Notes: generated from the letters alone by a model not told the origin. 64,000 nucleotides of DNA from an uncultured Eubacteriales bacterium (GCA_900545265.1 UQYI01000010.1:17659-81658), one strand, 5' to 3'. Shown: positions 41,443 through 50,177, numbered from the stretch's first letter. Translations and numbers: made by a program.

Positions 41443-42276
41443 ATGCCATCCATAGGTAAAAAAAAGATCCTGGGGCCCCTGCTGCTGTTCCTTCTGTTTG
41501 AAGGGGTGGCGGTGACCCTGTGGCTGACCAAGGGCGACTCTTTCTATCTGTTCAACTTCAGCTACATCGGTCTGTGTCTGGCGGTGTGCGTGTATCTGTA
41601 TGGCTGCCGCTTTCCTCACGCCCGGCGGATAGCCCAGCTTTGCATCGGCAGCTATATGCTGGTGTATCTGGGGCTGATTTGCCGGGAGAACATGCAGCTG
41701 GAGGGCTTCTGGTACTATCTGTTCCAGGGCTCCTTTACCGCCGCCACCATCCACTATGCCGTGGCCAAGATCTTCGGCCCCCTGCTCTTTGGCCGGGGCT
41801 GGTGCGGCTATGCCTGCTGGACGGCCATGGTGCTGGATCTCCTTCCCTATAAGCGGCCCCGGGGCCCCCGGCGGAAGCTGGGCTGGATACGCTATGTGTG
41901 CTTTGCGCTTTCGCTGCTGTTTGTAGGGGGGCTGTTCCTTTTTCAGGTGCCGGATAAGGAAAAGATCATGTTCTGGGCCTTTATCGTGGGGAACCTGCTC
42001 TATTACGGGCTGGGGATTGCCCTGGCCTTTGCCCTGAAGGATAACCGGGCCTTCTGCAAATATATCTGCCCGGTAACGGTGTTCCTGAAGCCCATGAGCT
42101 ATTTTGCCCTGTTCAGGATAAAGTGCGATCCGGGCAAATGCATCTCCTGCGGCCGGTGCAGGCAGGTCTGCCCCATGGAGGTGGATATGCTGGATCCTTC
42201 CCGCCGCCGGAAGAACGGTACAGAATGTATCCTGTGCATGGAGTGCGTAAAGCACTGCCCCAAAAAAGCCCTGTAA
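41443..42276 (+). CDS. NapH/MauN-like 4Fe-4S membrane protein
   Basis: A 277-aa protein with several membrane helices (ILGPLLLFLLFEGVAVTLWL, FSYIGLCLAVCVYLYG and others), cysteine motifs at the membrane edge (RGWCGYACW, CKYICPVTVFLKP) as in NapH, and a C-terminal two-cluster ferredoxin domain (CISCGRCRQVCPMEVDM, CILCMECVKHCPK). It probably moves electrons across or along the membrane. GGAG lies 6 bases before the ATG. It is second in an operon with the aldo/keto reductase and is followed by a terminator. Confidence 0.92.
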   Translation: MPSIGKKKILGPLLLFLLFEGVAVTLWLTKGDSFYLFNFSYIGLCLAVCVYLYGCRFPHARRIAQLCIGSYMLVYLGLICRENMQLEGFWYYLFQGSFTAATIHYAVAKIFGPLLFGRGWCGYACWTAMVLDLLPYKRPRGPRRKLGWIRYVCFALSLLFVGGLFLFQVPDKEKIMFWAFIVGNLLYYGLGIALAFALKDNRAFCKYICPVTVFLKPMSYFALFRIKCDPGKCISCGRCRQVCPMEVDMLDPSRRRKNGTECILCMECVKHCPKKAL

Positions 42277-42282
42277 AAGACA

Positions 42283-42316
42283 GCCGCCTCCCATAAGCCG
42301 GGAGGCGGCGTTTGTT
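42283..42316 (+). terminator. Intrinsic terminator
   Basis: GCCGCCTCCC pairs with GGGAGGCGGC around ATAAGCC, followed by GTTTGTTTT. Confidence 0.8.
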
Positions 42317-42401
42317 TTGGGGTACAGCAGGACAGGCCGGGGCTGGCGGATTCCGGGGCATGGGCCGCGGGGGTACGGAGCAGCGCCGTATAAGCCGCTT
42401 A

Positions 42402-42494
42402 GGGGGCGCACCGCGTGCCTGGCGGCACGCCTGGGGGGGCGGCTTGCCGCCCCCCCAGTGTTCCACCGGCCTTGCCGGCGGAACGTGCGCCCCC
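42402..42494 (+). repeat. Four-way-junction element 10 (type A)
   Basis: Outer stem GGGGGCGCAC / GTGCGCCCCC. Arms: GCGTGCC-TGGC-GGCACGC, CTGGGGGGGCGGC-TT-GCCGCCCCCCCAG, GTTCCACCGGC with GCCGGCGGAAC. In arm 2 the usual C-G pair at the fourth position is G-C, so pairing is kept. Confidence 0.8.
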
Positions 42495-42593
42495 GGCCCC
42501 GTTTGCAGGGAGATCCCCTTTTGCCCGGTCCTATGCCGCCGCTTCTCTGCGCAAAAAAGCACCGCCCTTGGAATGGCGGTGCCCGGGACGGCC

Positions 42594-42911
42594 TTAGTCG
42601 TCTTTCAGGCGGGTAATGGTCCGGCCCATAATCGTCTGGCTGCTGCGCCCTGCCTGCCTGCCGTTGGCGTCATAAAACAGCGTGTTGCCAAAAATATCCT
42701 GGCCGCTGCGTCCTACCTGCCTGCCGCTGTTGTCATAGTAGATCTGGCCGCCGAAAAAATTCTCCCTGCTGCGTCCTGCCTGCTTGCCGTTGGCGTCATA
42801 GAGCACCTGTCCCCCCAAGGGATCGGGACGGGTGCTTCCGATCTTGCGGCCATGCTCGTCATAATGGATGGTCTGCCCAAAAAAGTCTGTGCGGCTGGTG
42901 ATCTTTTTCAT
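42594..42911 (-). CDS. Small tandem YD-like repeat protein
   Basis: A 105-aa protein made almost entirely of four tandem repeats of about 22 residues: FFGQTIHYDEHGRKIGSTR, PLGGQVLYDANGKQAGRSR, FFGGQIYYDNSGRQVGRSG, IFGNTLFYDANGRQAGRSS, then a short end. The G-x-YD-x-x-G-R pattern suggests a small beta-structured protein related to YD/RHS repeats. No signal peptide, so it is cytoplasmic or associates with another protein. AAAGGAGG precedes the ATG. Function unknown. Confidence 0.8.
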   Translation of the reverse strand: MKKITSRTDFFGQTIHYDEHGRKIGSTRPDPLGGQVLYDANGKQAGRSRENFFGGQIYYDNSGRQVGRSGQDIFGNTLFYDANGRQAGRSSQTIMGRTITRLKDD

Positions 42912-43107
42912 TTTCTGCCTCCTTTGCCCTTTCCCCTATGGGGCGTGCGGGATTTTCTGTACGGAAAATACACATAAGCCCCGTATCCGTTTCCATGGCC
43001 GGAACGGATACGCATATAAGCCTTTCCCTGCTCCCGGGGTACTTTCATGAAGACTTCCCGGTGCTTTACCATGCCTGTTACTTATCCTGTATGCACCCCG
43101 CAGCAGG

Positions 43108-43153
43108 AAAAAGCCCCCGAATCTCCTGCCCGTGGGCGGGAGACTGCGGGGGC
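43108..43153 (-). terminator. Intrinsic terminator of the M18 aminopeptidase
   Basis: Leftward, GCCCCCGCAGTCTCC pairs with GGAGATTCGGGGGC, with an inner GCCC/GGGC, followed by TTTTTCC. It sits just after the aminopeptidase stop at 43164. Confidence 0.8.
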
Positions 43154-43163
43154 CGGTGAGAAT

Positions 43164-44543
43164 TTATGCTTCCAGCATGAAGGCGCGGTAAGCCCGCATG
43201 GCCTCATACAGGTCGGCTTTGTTGATGATCTCCAACGGGGCGTGCATGGAGAGAACGGCTACGCCGCTGTCGATGACTTCCATGCCGTACAGAGCGCAGA
43301 TATAGGCGATGGTGCCGCCGCCGCCCTGATCTACCTTGCCCAGCTCGGCGGTCTGATAGTGGACATTGTTCCGGTCAAAAAGATCCCGCAGACGGCCGAT
43401 GTATTCGGCGTTGGCATCGTTGCTGCCGCCCTTGCCCCGGGAGCCGGTATATTTGTTGAAGCATACACCACGGCCCAGGAAGGCGGAGTTCTTCTTTTCG
43501 AAGCAGCCGGCAAAGTTGGGGTCGTAGCCCGCAGATACATCGCAGGAGAGCATCCGGCAGCGGGCCAGCGCCCGGCGGAGCTTCAGTTCGGAATATTCCC
43601 CGGCCCGATCCATGATCTCGGCCATGGCGTTTTCAAAATACCGGGCCTGCATACCCGTGGCGCCCACGCTGCCGATCTCTTCCTTATCGGCCAGAACGCA
43701 GCAGCAGGTGGTTTCCGGTACACCCTCGATGGAGAGGATGGCATCCAGCGAAGCATAGGCGCATACCCGGTCGTCGTGGCCGTAGCCAAGGATCATGCTC
43801 CGGTCCAGTCCCATATCCCGGGCCTTGCCGGCGGGCACCACTTCGATCTCGGCGGAAAGGAAGTCCTCTTCCTCCATGCCGTACTTTTCCTTCAGCAGCC
43901 GGAGGATCAGCGCCTTGCAGGGCTCCTTTTCCCCTTCGGGCAGATCCTTCATGGGCCTGCCGCCTACGATCAGGTTCAGCTCTTCCCCTTCAATGACCAC
44001 GGAGGCCTTTTTGCCCATCTGATCCCCGGCCAGGTGGATCAGCAGATCGGAGATGCCCACCACGGGGTCGCTCTCCTCCTCACCGATGACCATTTCGGTA
44101 ACGGTGCCGTCCTTTTTGGCAACAACGCCGTGAAGGGCCAGAGGAATGGTGACCCACTGGTACTTTTTGATGCCGCCGTAGTAGTGGGTATCCAGATAGA
44201 CCAGATCCGTATCCTCATACAGGGGGTTCTGCTTGAGATCCATCCGGGGGCTGTCGATATGGGCGCCCACAATGTTGATGCCCTGCTCCAGGGGCGCCTT
44301 GCCGATGATATACAGCTGCAAAGCCTTGCCCATGGTGTTTACATATACCCGGTCTCCGGGCACCAGCGTTTCCTTTTTGCACAGGCAGGTGAAGCCCTTT
44401 TCCTCCGCCAGGCGGATGGCTTCCTTTACGCACTCCCGCTCGGTCTTACCGGCGTTGAGAAAGGCCTTGTAGGCTTCGGCCTTATGCATGAGCTCGGCTT
44501 CCTGCTCCGGGGAGTAGGTGGTCCAGGCATTGACTCGTTCCAT
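43164..44543 (-). CDS. M18 family aminopeptidase
   Basis: A 459-aa dinuclear zinc aminopeptidase that removes N-terminal residues, usually acidic or neutral, from peptides in the cytoplasm. Metal and active-site motifs are GAHIDSPRMDL, GYGHDDRVCAY, ADKEEIGSVGATG and SMHAPLE. Length matches the family. GGAGG lies 7 bases before the ATG. It is a single-gene unit between a type A element upstream and a terminator downstream. Confidence 0.94.
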   Translation of the reverse strand: MERVNAWTTYSPEQEAELMHKAEAYKAFLNAGKTERECVKEAIRLAEEKGFTCLCKKETLVPGDRVYVNTMGKALQLYIIGKAPLEQGINIVGAHIDSPRMDLKQNPLYEDTDLVYLDTHYYGGIKKYQWVTIPLALHGVVAKKDGTVTEMVIGEEESDPVVGISDLLIHLAGDQMGKKASVVIEGEELNLIVGGRPMKDLPEGEKEPCKALILRLLKEKYGMEEEDFLSAEIEVVPAGKARDMGLDRSMILGYGHDDRVCAYASLDAILSIEGVPETTCCCVLADKEEIGSVGATGMQARYFENAMAEIMDRAGEYSELKLRRALARCRMLSCDVSAGYDPNFAGCFEKKNSAFLGRGVCFNKYTGSRGKGGSNDANAEYIGRLRDLFDRNNVHYQTAELGKVDQGGGGTIAYICALYGMEVIDSGVAVLSMHAPLEIINKADLYEAMRAYRAFMLEA

Positions 44544-44687
44544 AATGATCCTCCATGATTTTTTTTACAGTATACGACATTTTCCGTACCTTGTAAAGGA
44601 AACCGGGGGAATATACTTCCGCAGCCGGAAACGTGTCCCCGGGGGCTGGGACGCGGGGACTCGGAACCTTCGCCTCCACGCCGGGCG

Positions 44688-44770
44688 GGGGGCGCACGTT
44701 CCGGCCCCAAGGGCCGGAACCCTGCGGGGCCGCAGCCCCGCAGCCGTGCCGCAGGCACGGGTGCGCCCCC
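44688..44770 (-). repeat. Four-way-junction element 11 (type A, inverted)
   Basis: Same element read on the minus strand. On the + strand: outer stem GGGGGCGCAC / GTGCGCCCCC, then GTTCCGGCCC-CAA-GGGCCGGAAC, CTGCGGGG-CCGCAG-CCCCGCAG, CCGTGCC-GCA-GGCACGG. GGGACGCGG lies at 44648-44656 and CGTATACG at about 44779. Nothing else is seen in 44544-44950. Confidence 0.8.
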
Positions 44771-44950
44771 GGGAGCCCCGTATACGGCGCAGCCCTATTT
44801 TCGCCGCGTACCAGACCTCGCCTCATCGGAACTTTCTTCTTCTGCACGGCCATGCCCCCAGGCCCCATCCTTCCGGGAAGATTATTATAAAAAGTAGAGC
44901 GGCGGCTCCTGTATACTCATGCCAAAGAAAGAAACAGGAGGAGACACCCC

Positions 44951-45931
44951 ATGAAACGGGACAGCTTTATCTTTTACGGCTCCTTCCGGGAGGCCGCCCG
45001 GGCACTGGACGATGCTACCCGTCTGGCGCTGTACGATGCCATTGCGGATTATGGCCTGTATGACGAAATGCCGGAGGCCGCATCCCCGCTGGTGCAGGCG
45101 CTGTTTACCCTTATCCGCCCCCAGCTGGAGGCCAATGCCCGCCGCCGGGAAGCCGGACGCATGGGAGGCCGCCCCACCCGGGAGAGCCGTGACCCGCAGA
45201 CCCCTTCTTCCGGCTCATCCGGGACGGCGGAGCTTCCTTCGGTTCCCAAGGCTGCACCGGCAGAGAAACCTGTGGATACGGTTCTTTCCTGCCGCGCAAA
45301 ACCAGTGGTTTCGGATCCTGTCCAAAAGCAGAAACCTAATGTAAATGCAAATGAAAATGTCAATGCAAATGTAAATAAAAATATCAATGTGCATGCAAAT
45401 GTAAACACAACGGCCCATGACCGGCAGAGACCGGAGCAGTATGCCGCTCTCCCTCCGGCGCCTGCCAGGAATTTCTCCGCAGGTGTGTGTGAAGCAGGAG
45501 CAGAATGTTTGGAGACCGGGGAAGAAGCGCCTGCCTTCTCCGAAAACGTTCCTGCCGCAAGCCGGGAGAAGAAGGAGCGGGACGGGCTTCCCCAAAGGCT
45601 GGATTTTGAACGCTTCTGGGAGACATATCCCGTAAAGGCCGGAAGGGAGCAGGCGCAGAAGGCTTTTGCCCGGCTGAAGCTGTCCCCGGAGGAGGGGGAG
45701 AAGCTGCTGGAGGATGTGGCGCTGCGTTCCCGGAGGCTGGAGGAAGCGGCCCGGCAGGGCGGGTTTTTCCCCTCCTTTCCCAATCCGGCCAACTATCTGC
45801 GGGAGAAACGCTGGGCGGAGCCCCTGCCCCTGGTGAAGCCGCCGCCCGGAAAAGCCACCGGGCACCACGGGTACGCGGAACATACCACCGGTATGGATTT
45901 ATCGGCGATCTGCGTGAATCTGGATAAATAG
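44951..45931 (+). CDS. Phage-like replication protein (DUF6291-type N-terminus)
   Basis: A 326-aa protein. Residues 1-75 resemble DUF6291 (FIFYGSFREAARALDDATRL, FTLIRPQLEANARRREAG), seen at the start of phage and plasmid replisome organisers. A long linker contains an Asn-rich run (NVNANENVNANVNKNINVHA) in AT-rich DNA. The C-terminal FWETYPVKAGREQAQKAFARL domain is the form found in helicase-loader-like proteins. AGGAGG lies before the ATG. It stands alone, so it may be a domesticated phage gene. It ends in TAG. Confidence 0.75.
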   Translation: MKRDSFIFYGSFREAARALDDATRLALYDAIADYGLYDEMPEAASPLVQALFTLIRPQLEANARRREAGRMGGRPTRESRDPQTPSSGSSGTAELPSVPKAAPAEKPVDTVLSCRAKPVVSDPVQKQKPNVNANENVNANVNKNINVHANVNTTAHDRQRPEQYAALPPAPARNFSAGVCEAGAECLETGEEAPAFSENVPAASREKKERDGLPQRLDFERFWETYPVKAGREQAQKAFARLKLSPEEGEKLLEDVALRSRRLEEAARQGGFFPSFPNPANYLREKRWAEPLPLVKPPPGKATGHHGYAEHTTGMDLSAICVNLDK

Positions 45932-46018
45932 GCCGGAAGCGCTCCTGCATGCCGGAGGAAAGGGTGGCCGGGAAGCGGGGCCCGGCAAAAAGGGAGCTGC
46001 GCCGTATACGGGGCAGCC

Positions 46019-46100
46019 GGGGCGCACCCGTGCCTGCGGCACGGCTGCGGGGTCTGCGGCCCCCGCAGGGTTCCGGCCCCGGGGCCGGAACGTGCGCCCC
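46019..46100 (+). repeat. Four-way-junction element 12 (type A)
   Basis: Outer stem GGGGCGCAC / GTGCGCCCC. Arms: CCGTGCC-TGC-GGCACGG, CTGCGGGG-TCTGCGG-CCCCCGCAG, GTTCCGGCCC with GGGGCCGGAAC. Arm 1 begins C and ends G where most copies have G and C. GTATAC lies upstream and CCGCGTCCC downstream (46131-46139). Confidence 0.8.
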
Positions 46101-46221
46101 GCCCGGCGTGTATGCGCAAACTCCATGCTCCCGCGTCCCAGCCCTCGGGGAGGCTCGCTTTCGGATCTGGGGCTTTGGAACACGGCCGCTGCATGCCCCG
46201 AGGGGCGCTGGGAAATGCGGA

Positions 46222-47997
46222 TCACTGGGCGTCCGTATCGATCTTCAGGTGGAGCTCCTCCAGCTGCTTTTCGGTCACATAGCCGGGGGCGTCCATCATC
46301 AGATCCTGGGCGTTCTTGTTCATGGGGAAGGGGATGATCTCCCGGATGCAGTCCTCTCCGGCCAGGATCATGACGATCCGGTCGATGCCCGGGGCAATGC
46401 CCGCATGAGGGGGCGCTCCGTAGCAGAAGGCGTTGTACATGGCGGGGAACTTGGCCTTTACATCCTCTTCGCCCAGACGCACCATCTCAAAGGCCTTGAT
46501 CATGATCTCCGGGTCATGGTTCCGCACCGCACCGGAGGAAAGCTCTATGCCGTTGACCACCAGGTCATACTGATCGGCGGTGATGGTCAAAGGATCCAGC
46601 TCCCCGCGCTCGGCCTTGAGCAGGGGTTCGATGCCCCCGTTGGGCATGGAGAAGGGGTTGTGGCAGAACTCCAGCTGGCCGCTTTCCTCCCCGATCTCGT
46701 ACATGGGGAAATCTACGATCCAGCAGAACTCATACCGCTCCTTATCCATATGGCCGGGGCACAGGGCGCCCAGCTTGCTGCGCAGCACACCGGCGGTTTT
46801 CTGGGCGGCGGATTTCTTTCCGGCGGCCAGCCCCACAAAGGTGCCGGGCACCAGATGGAGCTGCTCTATGACCTGCTCCCGGATGGGCTGCAGGAACTTG
46901 GCGATGCCCCCCACGATCTCGCCGTTTTCTTCATAGCGGAACCAGTAAGGCTTGCTGCCGGACTGAACCTCCACCTCGGCGCAGAGGGCGTCGATCTGTT
47001 TGCGGGTGCCGGTGAATGTATCTGCGGCCACGGCCTTGACCACGTTCCCTTCAAAGGGGCCGAAGCCGATGCCCTGCATAAGGGCGGTCACATCCTCCAC
47101 CACCAGATCGATGCGCAGATCCGGCTTATCGGAGCCGTATTTTTCCATGGCTTCCAGATAGGGGATCCGGCGGAAGGGGGGCCTGGAGGCAACGGAATAT
47201 TTGCCGTATTGGGCAAAGATGGGGGGCAGCACGTCCTCCAGAACGGCAAACACATCCTCCTGGGTGGCAAAGGCCATTTCCATATCCAGCTGATAAAACT
47301 CCCCGGGGGAGCGGTCGCCGCGGGCGTCCTCATCCCGGAAGCAGGGAGCGATCTGGAAATACCGGTCGAACCCGGCGGTCATGAGCAGCTGCTTGAACTG
47401 CTGGGGGGCCTGAGGCAGGGCATAGAACTTGCCGGGATGCTTCCGGGCGGGGACCAGATAGTCCCGGGCGCCCTCCGGCGAGGAAGCGGTAAGGATGGGC
47501 GTGGTGATCTCCAGGAAGCCGTGATCCTGCATGGCCTTGCGCAGGGCGGCCACCACCTGGCAGCGCAGAAGGATGTTCTGCTTGACCTGGGGGTTGCGCA
47601 GATCCAGATAGCGGTATTTGAGTCGTTTGCTTTCGTCTGCCTCCCGGCTGCGGTTGATTTCAAAGGGCAGCTCGTTGTAGCGGCAGCGGCCCAGAACCCT
47701 GATCTCGCTGGGCACCACCTCGATCTCCCCGGTGGGGAGCTTGGGGTTTTTGCTGGAGCGTTCCCGCACCAGGCCGGTGACCTGCAGGGTGCTTTCCTTG
47801 TTGAGACCCCGGATAAGGCTCAGCAGTTCCGGGGTTTCGATGACCAGCTGGACGGTGCCGTAAAAATCACGGAGCACCACGAAGGCCAGGCTGCCGCCTA
47901 CCTCCCGGACGTTTTCCATAAAGCCGGCCAGAGTGACCTGCTTGCCGGCATCCTGCAGGCGCAGTTCCCCGCAGGTGTGGGTTCTTGACTGCATCAT
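46222..47997 (-). CDS. aspS: Aspartyl-tRNA synthetase, bacterial type
   Basis: A 591-aa class II synthetase. The OB-fold anticodon domain (VTLAGFMENVREVGGSLAFV) is followed by the catalytic core with motif 2 FRDEDARGDRSPGEFYQLDM, the GAD insert (residues about 290-420), and motif 3 GIAPGIDRIVMILAGED. YAYRR precedes the frame, with AGGAG 10 bases before ATG 47997. It charges tRNA-Asp (whether also tRNA-Asn cannot be judged). It follows hisS on the same strand, separated by a type A element, a common gene order in Firmicutes, so the His T-box may influence both. Confidence 0.96.
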   Translation of the reverse strand: MMQSRTHTCGELRLQDAGKQVTLAGFMENVREVGGSLAFVVLRDFYGTVQLVIETPELLSLIRGLNKESTLQVTGLVRERSSKNPKLPTGEIEVVPSEIRVLGRCRYNELPFEINRSREADESKRLKYRYLDLRNPQVKQNILLRCQVVAALRKAMQDHGFLEITTPILTASSPEGARDYLVPARKHPGKFYALPQAPQQFKQLLMTAGFDRYFQIAPCFRDEDARGDRSPGEFYQLDMEMAFATQEDVFAVLEDVLPPIFAQYGKYSVASRPPFRRIPYLEAMEKYGSDKPDLRIDLVVEDVTALMQGIGFGPFEGNVVKAVAADTFTGTRKQIDALCAEVEVQSGSKPYWFRYEENGEIVGGIAKFLQPIREQVIEQLHLVPGTFVGLAAGKKSAAQKTAGVLRSKLGALCPGHMDKERYEFCWIVDFPMYEIGEESGQLEFCHNPFSMPNGGIEPLLKAERGELDPLTITADQYDLVVNGIELSSGAVRNHDPEIMIKAFEMVRLGEEDVKAKFPAMYNAFCYGAPPHAGIAPGIDRIVMILAGEDCIREIIPFPMNKNAQDLMMDAPGYVTEKQLEELHLKIDTDAQ

Positions 47998-48112
47998 GAT
48001 CGAAATTCTCCTGTATGCGTATATTTTGTGGGGTATGTTTTTATGCGGGCGCAGGCCGGGCGGCGTGAGGCCGGGCCGTGGGGAAAGGGGGGAGACGCTC
48101 TGCACGGGGTTG

Positions 48113-48195
48113 GGGGGCGCAGCGCGTGCCGGAGGCACGCCTGCGGGGGCAAGGCCCCCGCAGTGTTCCGGCCCGGGCCGGAACGCTGCGCCCCC
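48113..48195 (+). repeat. Four-way-junction element 13 (type A)
   Basis: Outer stem GGGGGCGCAGC / GCTGCGCCCCC, changed on both sides relative to the common GCGCAC/GTGCGC. Arms: GCGTGCC-GGA-GGCACGC, CTGCGGGGGC-AAG-GCCCCCGCAG, GTTCCGGCC with GGCCGGAAC. It sits inside the hisS-aspS spacer. Confidence 0.8.
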
Positions 48196-48300
48196 GCCTC
48201 GCATATACCCGGAAGCCCCGAGCCCCGGCGGCCGGGCAGCGGATGAACCGGCCTTTGAGCGGGCTGTCCTCCGGGGCAAATGCGGTAAAGGGCGCCGCTC

Positions 48301-49656
48301 TTATTCCGTAATGAGCGCCTGGGCCCTGCGCCGGGCCAGCGCTTCTTTCAGCTGGGGCAGCAGCTCCTCCAAAGGTAGGGTCTGCTGGGTGCCGGCGGTC
48401 ATGTCCTTGCAGGTAACGGTGCCGCTCTGGATCTCATCCTCCCCCAGGAAAAGCACATAGGGGATGGAGAGCCTGTCTGCATAGGCCATGCGAGCCTTGA
48501 ATTTCTTTTTCTCCGTATACAGCTGGGTGCGTATGCCAGCTTCCCGCAGGGCCGTGGCCGTGCGGATGGCGGGGGAAAGATCCTCGCTCATGGGCAGCAC
48601 CAGCACATCCGCCGGGGCGGTGACCAGCAGGTCGTTGAGCATGCCCTGCTCCTCCAGCACATAGAACAGCCGGGTGACGCCGATGGAAATACCTACGCCG
48701 GGGAGCTTTTTATCCGTGTAATACTCCGCCAGATTGTCATACCGGCCTCCGGAGCAGATGGAGCCGATCTCCGGGTGGCTCTTCATGCAGGTTTCGTATA
48801 CGGTACCGGTGTAGTAATCCAGCCCCCGGGCAATGGTCAGATCCACGGTGAAATGCTCTTCCGGCACCCCGAAGGCGCCCAGGTTCCGCACTACGGCGGT
48901 GAGCTCCTCCAGCCCGGTGTCAAAGAGGGGCTCCCGGCCCCGGTATTCTTCCAGCCGGGCCAGCACTTCCCCGTTGGTGCCGTGGATGGACATGAACCGC
49001 AGGATGGAATCCGCCTGCTCCTCCGTCAGCCCCAGATCCTCCGTAAAGATGCCGCGCACCTTGGCGGGGCCGATCTTTTCCAGCTTGTCGGCGGTGCGCA
49101 TAATGTCGGCAGCCTTATCCGTCAGACCCTCCATGGCATAAAATCCGTTGAGGATCTTGCGGTTGTTCACCCGGATCTCAAAGCCCTTGAGCCCCAGAGC
49201 GGTAAAGGTGCGGCAGATAACGGCCGGGATCTCCGCCTCGTTCAGGATATCCAGCTGGCCGTCGCCGATGATGTCTATATCCGCCTGATAAAACTCGCGG
49301 AAGCGGCCCCGCTGGGCCCTTTCCCCCCGGTAGACCTTGCCGATCTGAAACCGGCGGAAGGGGAAGGTAAGCTCCCCGTAGTGCTGCGCCACATATTTGG
49401 CCAGGGGCACCGTCAAATCAAACCGCAGGGCCAGGTCGCTGTCGCCCTTTTCAAAGCGGTAGATCTGCTTTTCCGTTTCGCCGCCGCCCTTGGCCAGAAG
49501 CACCTGGGCCGCTTCGATAACGGGGGTATCCAGGGGAGTAAAGCCGTAAAGGCTGTAGCTCTCCCGCAGCACTTCCATGAACCGCTCCATCTGCATCTGG
49601 CGCTGAGGCAGCAGCTCCATAAAGCCGGAGAGAGTCCGGGGCTTGATCTTTTCCAT
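48301..49656 (-). CDS. hisS: Histidyl-tRNA synthetase
   Basis: A 451-aa class II synthetase charging tRNA-His. Motif 1 PLDTPVIEAAQVLL, motif 2 FQIGKVYRGERAQRGRFREF followed by YQADIDIIGD, the histidine-binding ARGLDYYTGTVYET, and GGRYDNLAEYY with motif 3 GVGISIGVTRLFYVL are present. AAAGGAACC precedes the ATG. Its long leader is a T-box with a candidate His specifier, so expression rises when uncharged tRNA-His accumulates. Followed by aspS. Confidence 0.96.
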   Translation of the reverse strand: MEKIKPRTLSGFMELLPQRQMQMERFMEVLRESYSLYGFTPLDTPVIEAAQVLLAKGGGETEKQIYRFEKGDSDLALRFDLTVPLAKYVAQHYGELTFPFRRFQIGKVYRGERAQRGRFREFYQADIDIIGDGQLDILNEAEIPAVICRTFTALGLKGFEIRVNNRKILNGFYAMEGLTDKAADIMRTADKLEKIGPAKVRGIFTEDLGLTEEQADSILRFMSIHGTNGEVLARLEEYRGREPLFDTGLEELTAVVRNLGAFGVPEEHFTVDLTIARGLDYYTGTVYETCMKSHPEIGSICSGGRYDNLAEYYTDKKLPGVGISIGVTRLFYVLEEQGMLNDLLVTAPADVLVLPMSEDLSPAIRTATALREAGIRTQLYTEKKKFKARMAYADRLSIPYVLFLGEDEIQSGTVTCKDMTAGTQQTLPLEELLPQLKEALARRRAQALITE

Positions 49657-49730
49657 AGCGTAGGTTCCTTTCTGTGTGGAATAGGGGGCGGCACGGGAAG
49701 CCGGGCAGGCCGAAAGGGGAGGCGGCCTAT

Positions 49731-49977
49731 AAAAAAACTCCCATCCCTCCTATGGGACGAGAGCCGAAGGCTTCCGCGGGGCCACCCATGTTCGATGCAA
49801 TCTTCTGCATCCTCTGGCCCCTGTGTATGGCGGGGGTGCGCCGCAGCTTCGGCCGAAGCCTTATGTGCCCGCTCGGAAGCTGTCTTGGGCGGAGCCCTGG
49901 CCGGGCGCTTTCAGTCTGGACGCCCTCCCTGCAGACCGGGGGATTCTGCTTACTCCTGCTTCTTCATGGCGGAATAC
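49731..49977 (-). ncRNA. T-box riboswitch, His-type, upstream of hisS
   Basis: Leftward, the T-box sequence GAACATGGGTGGCCCCGCGG (near 49794-49775) is followed by a TCCCAT/ATGGGA hairpin and TTTTTTT (49737-49731), the terminator that pairs alternatively. Upstream a Stem-I-like domain contains GGGCACATAAGG, whose CAC (49867-49865) is the likely His specifier codon. Position directly before hisS supports the assignment. Confidence 0.85.
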
Positions 49978-49983
49978 AAAAGC

Positions 49984-50012
49984 AGTATGGCACAAAAGGG
50001 GAGGATTGTCAA
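49984..50012 (-). promoter_or_regulatory. Promoter of the hisS T-box leader
   Basis: On the minus strand TTGACA (50012-50007), 17-base spacer, CATACT (49989-49984). Confidence 0.75.
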
Positions 50013-50090
50013 GAAAAAGCCGCATACGGGGCTGAAAAAGCGTGGGGCCGCTGCTGGCGGGCACCCCGGGGCGAGCCGTATACGGGGCTT

Positions 50091-50177
50091 GGGGGGCGCA
50101 GTGCGTGCCGCAGGCACGCCTGCGGGGGGCGGTGCCCCCCGCAGCGTTCCGGTCCCCGGACGGAACCTGCGCCCCCC
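50091..50177 (+). repeat. Four-way-junction element 14 (type A)
   Basis: Outer stem GGGGGGCGCAG / CTGCGCCCCCC. Arms: GCGTGCC-GCA-GGCACGC, TGCGGGGGGC-GGT-GCCCCCCGCA, and GTTCCG around GTCCCCG with CGGAAC. GTATAC lies just upstream. Confidence 0.8.

Noticed and set aside
45338..45409. The AAATGCAAATGT-type repeats as a CRISPR or origin iteron array
   Set aside because: They are in frame within a protein and unequal in length, with no spacers; they encode the Asn-rich linker.
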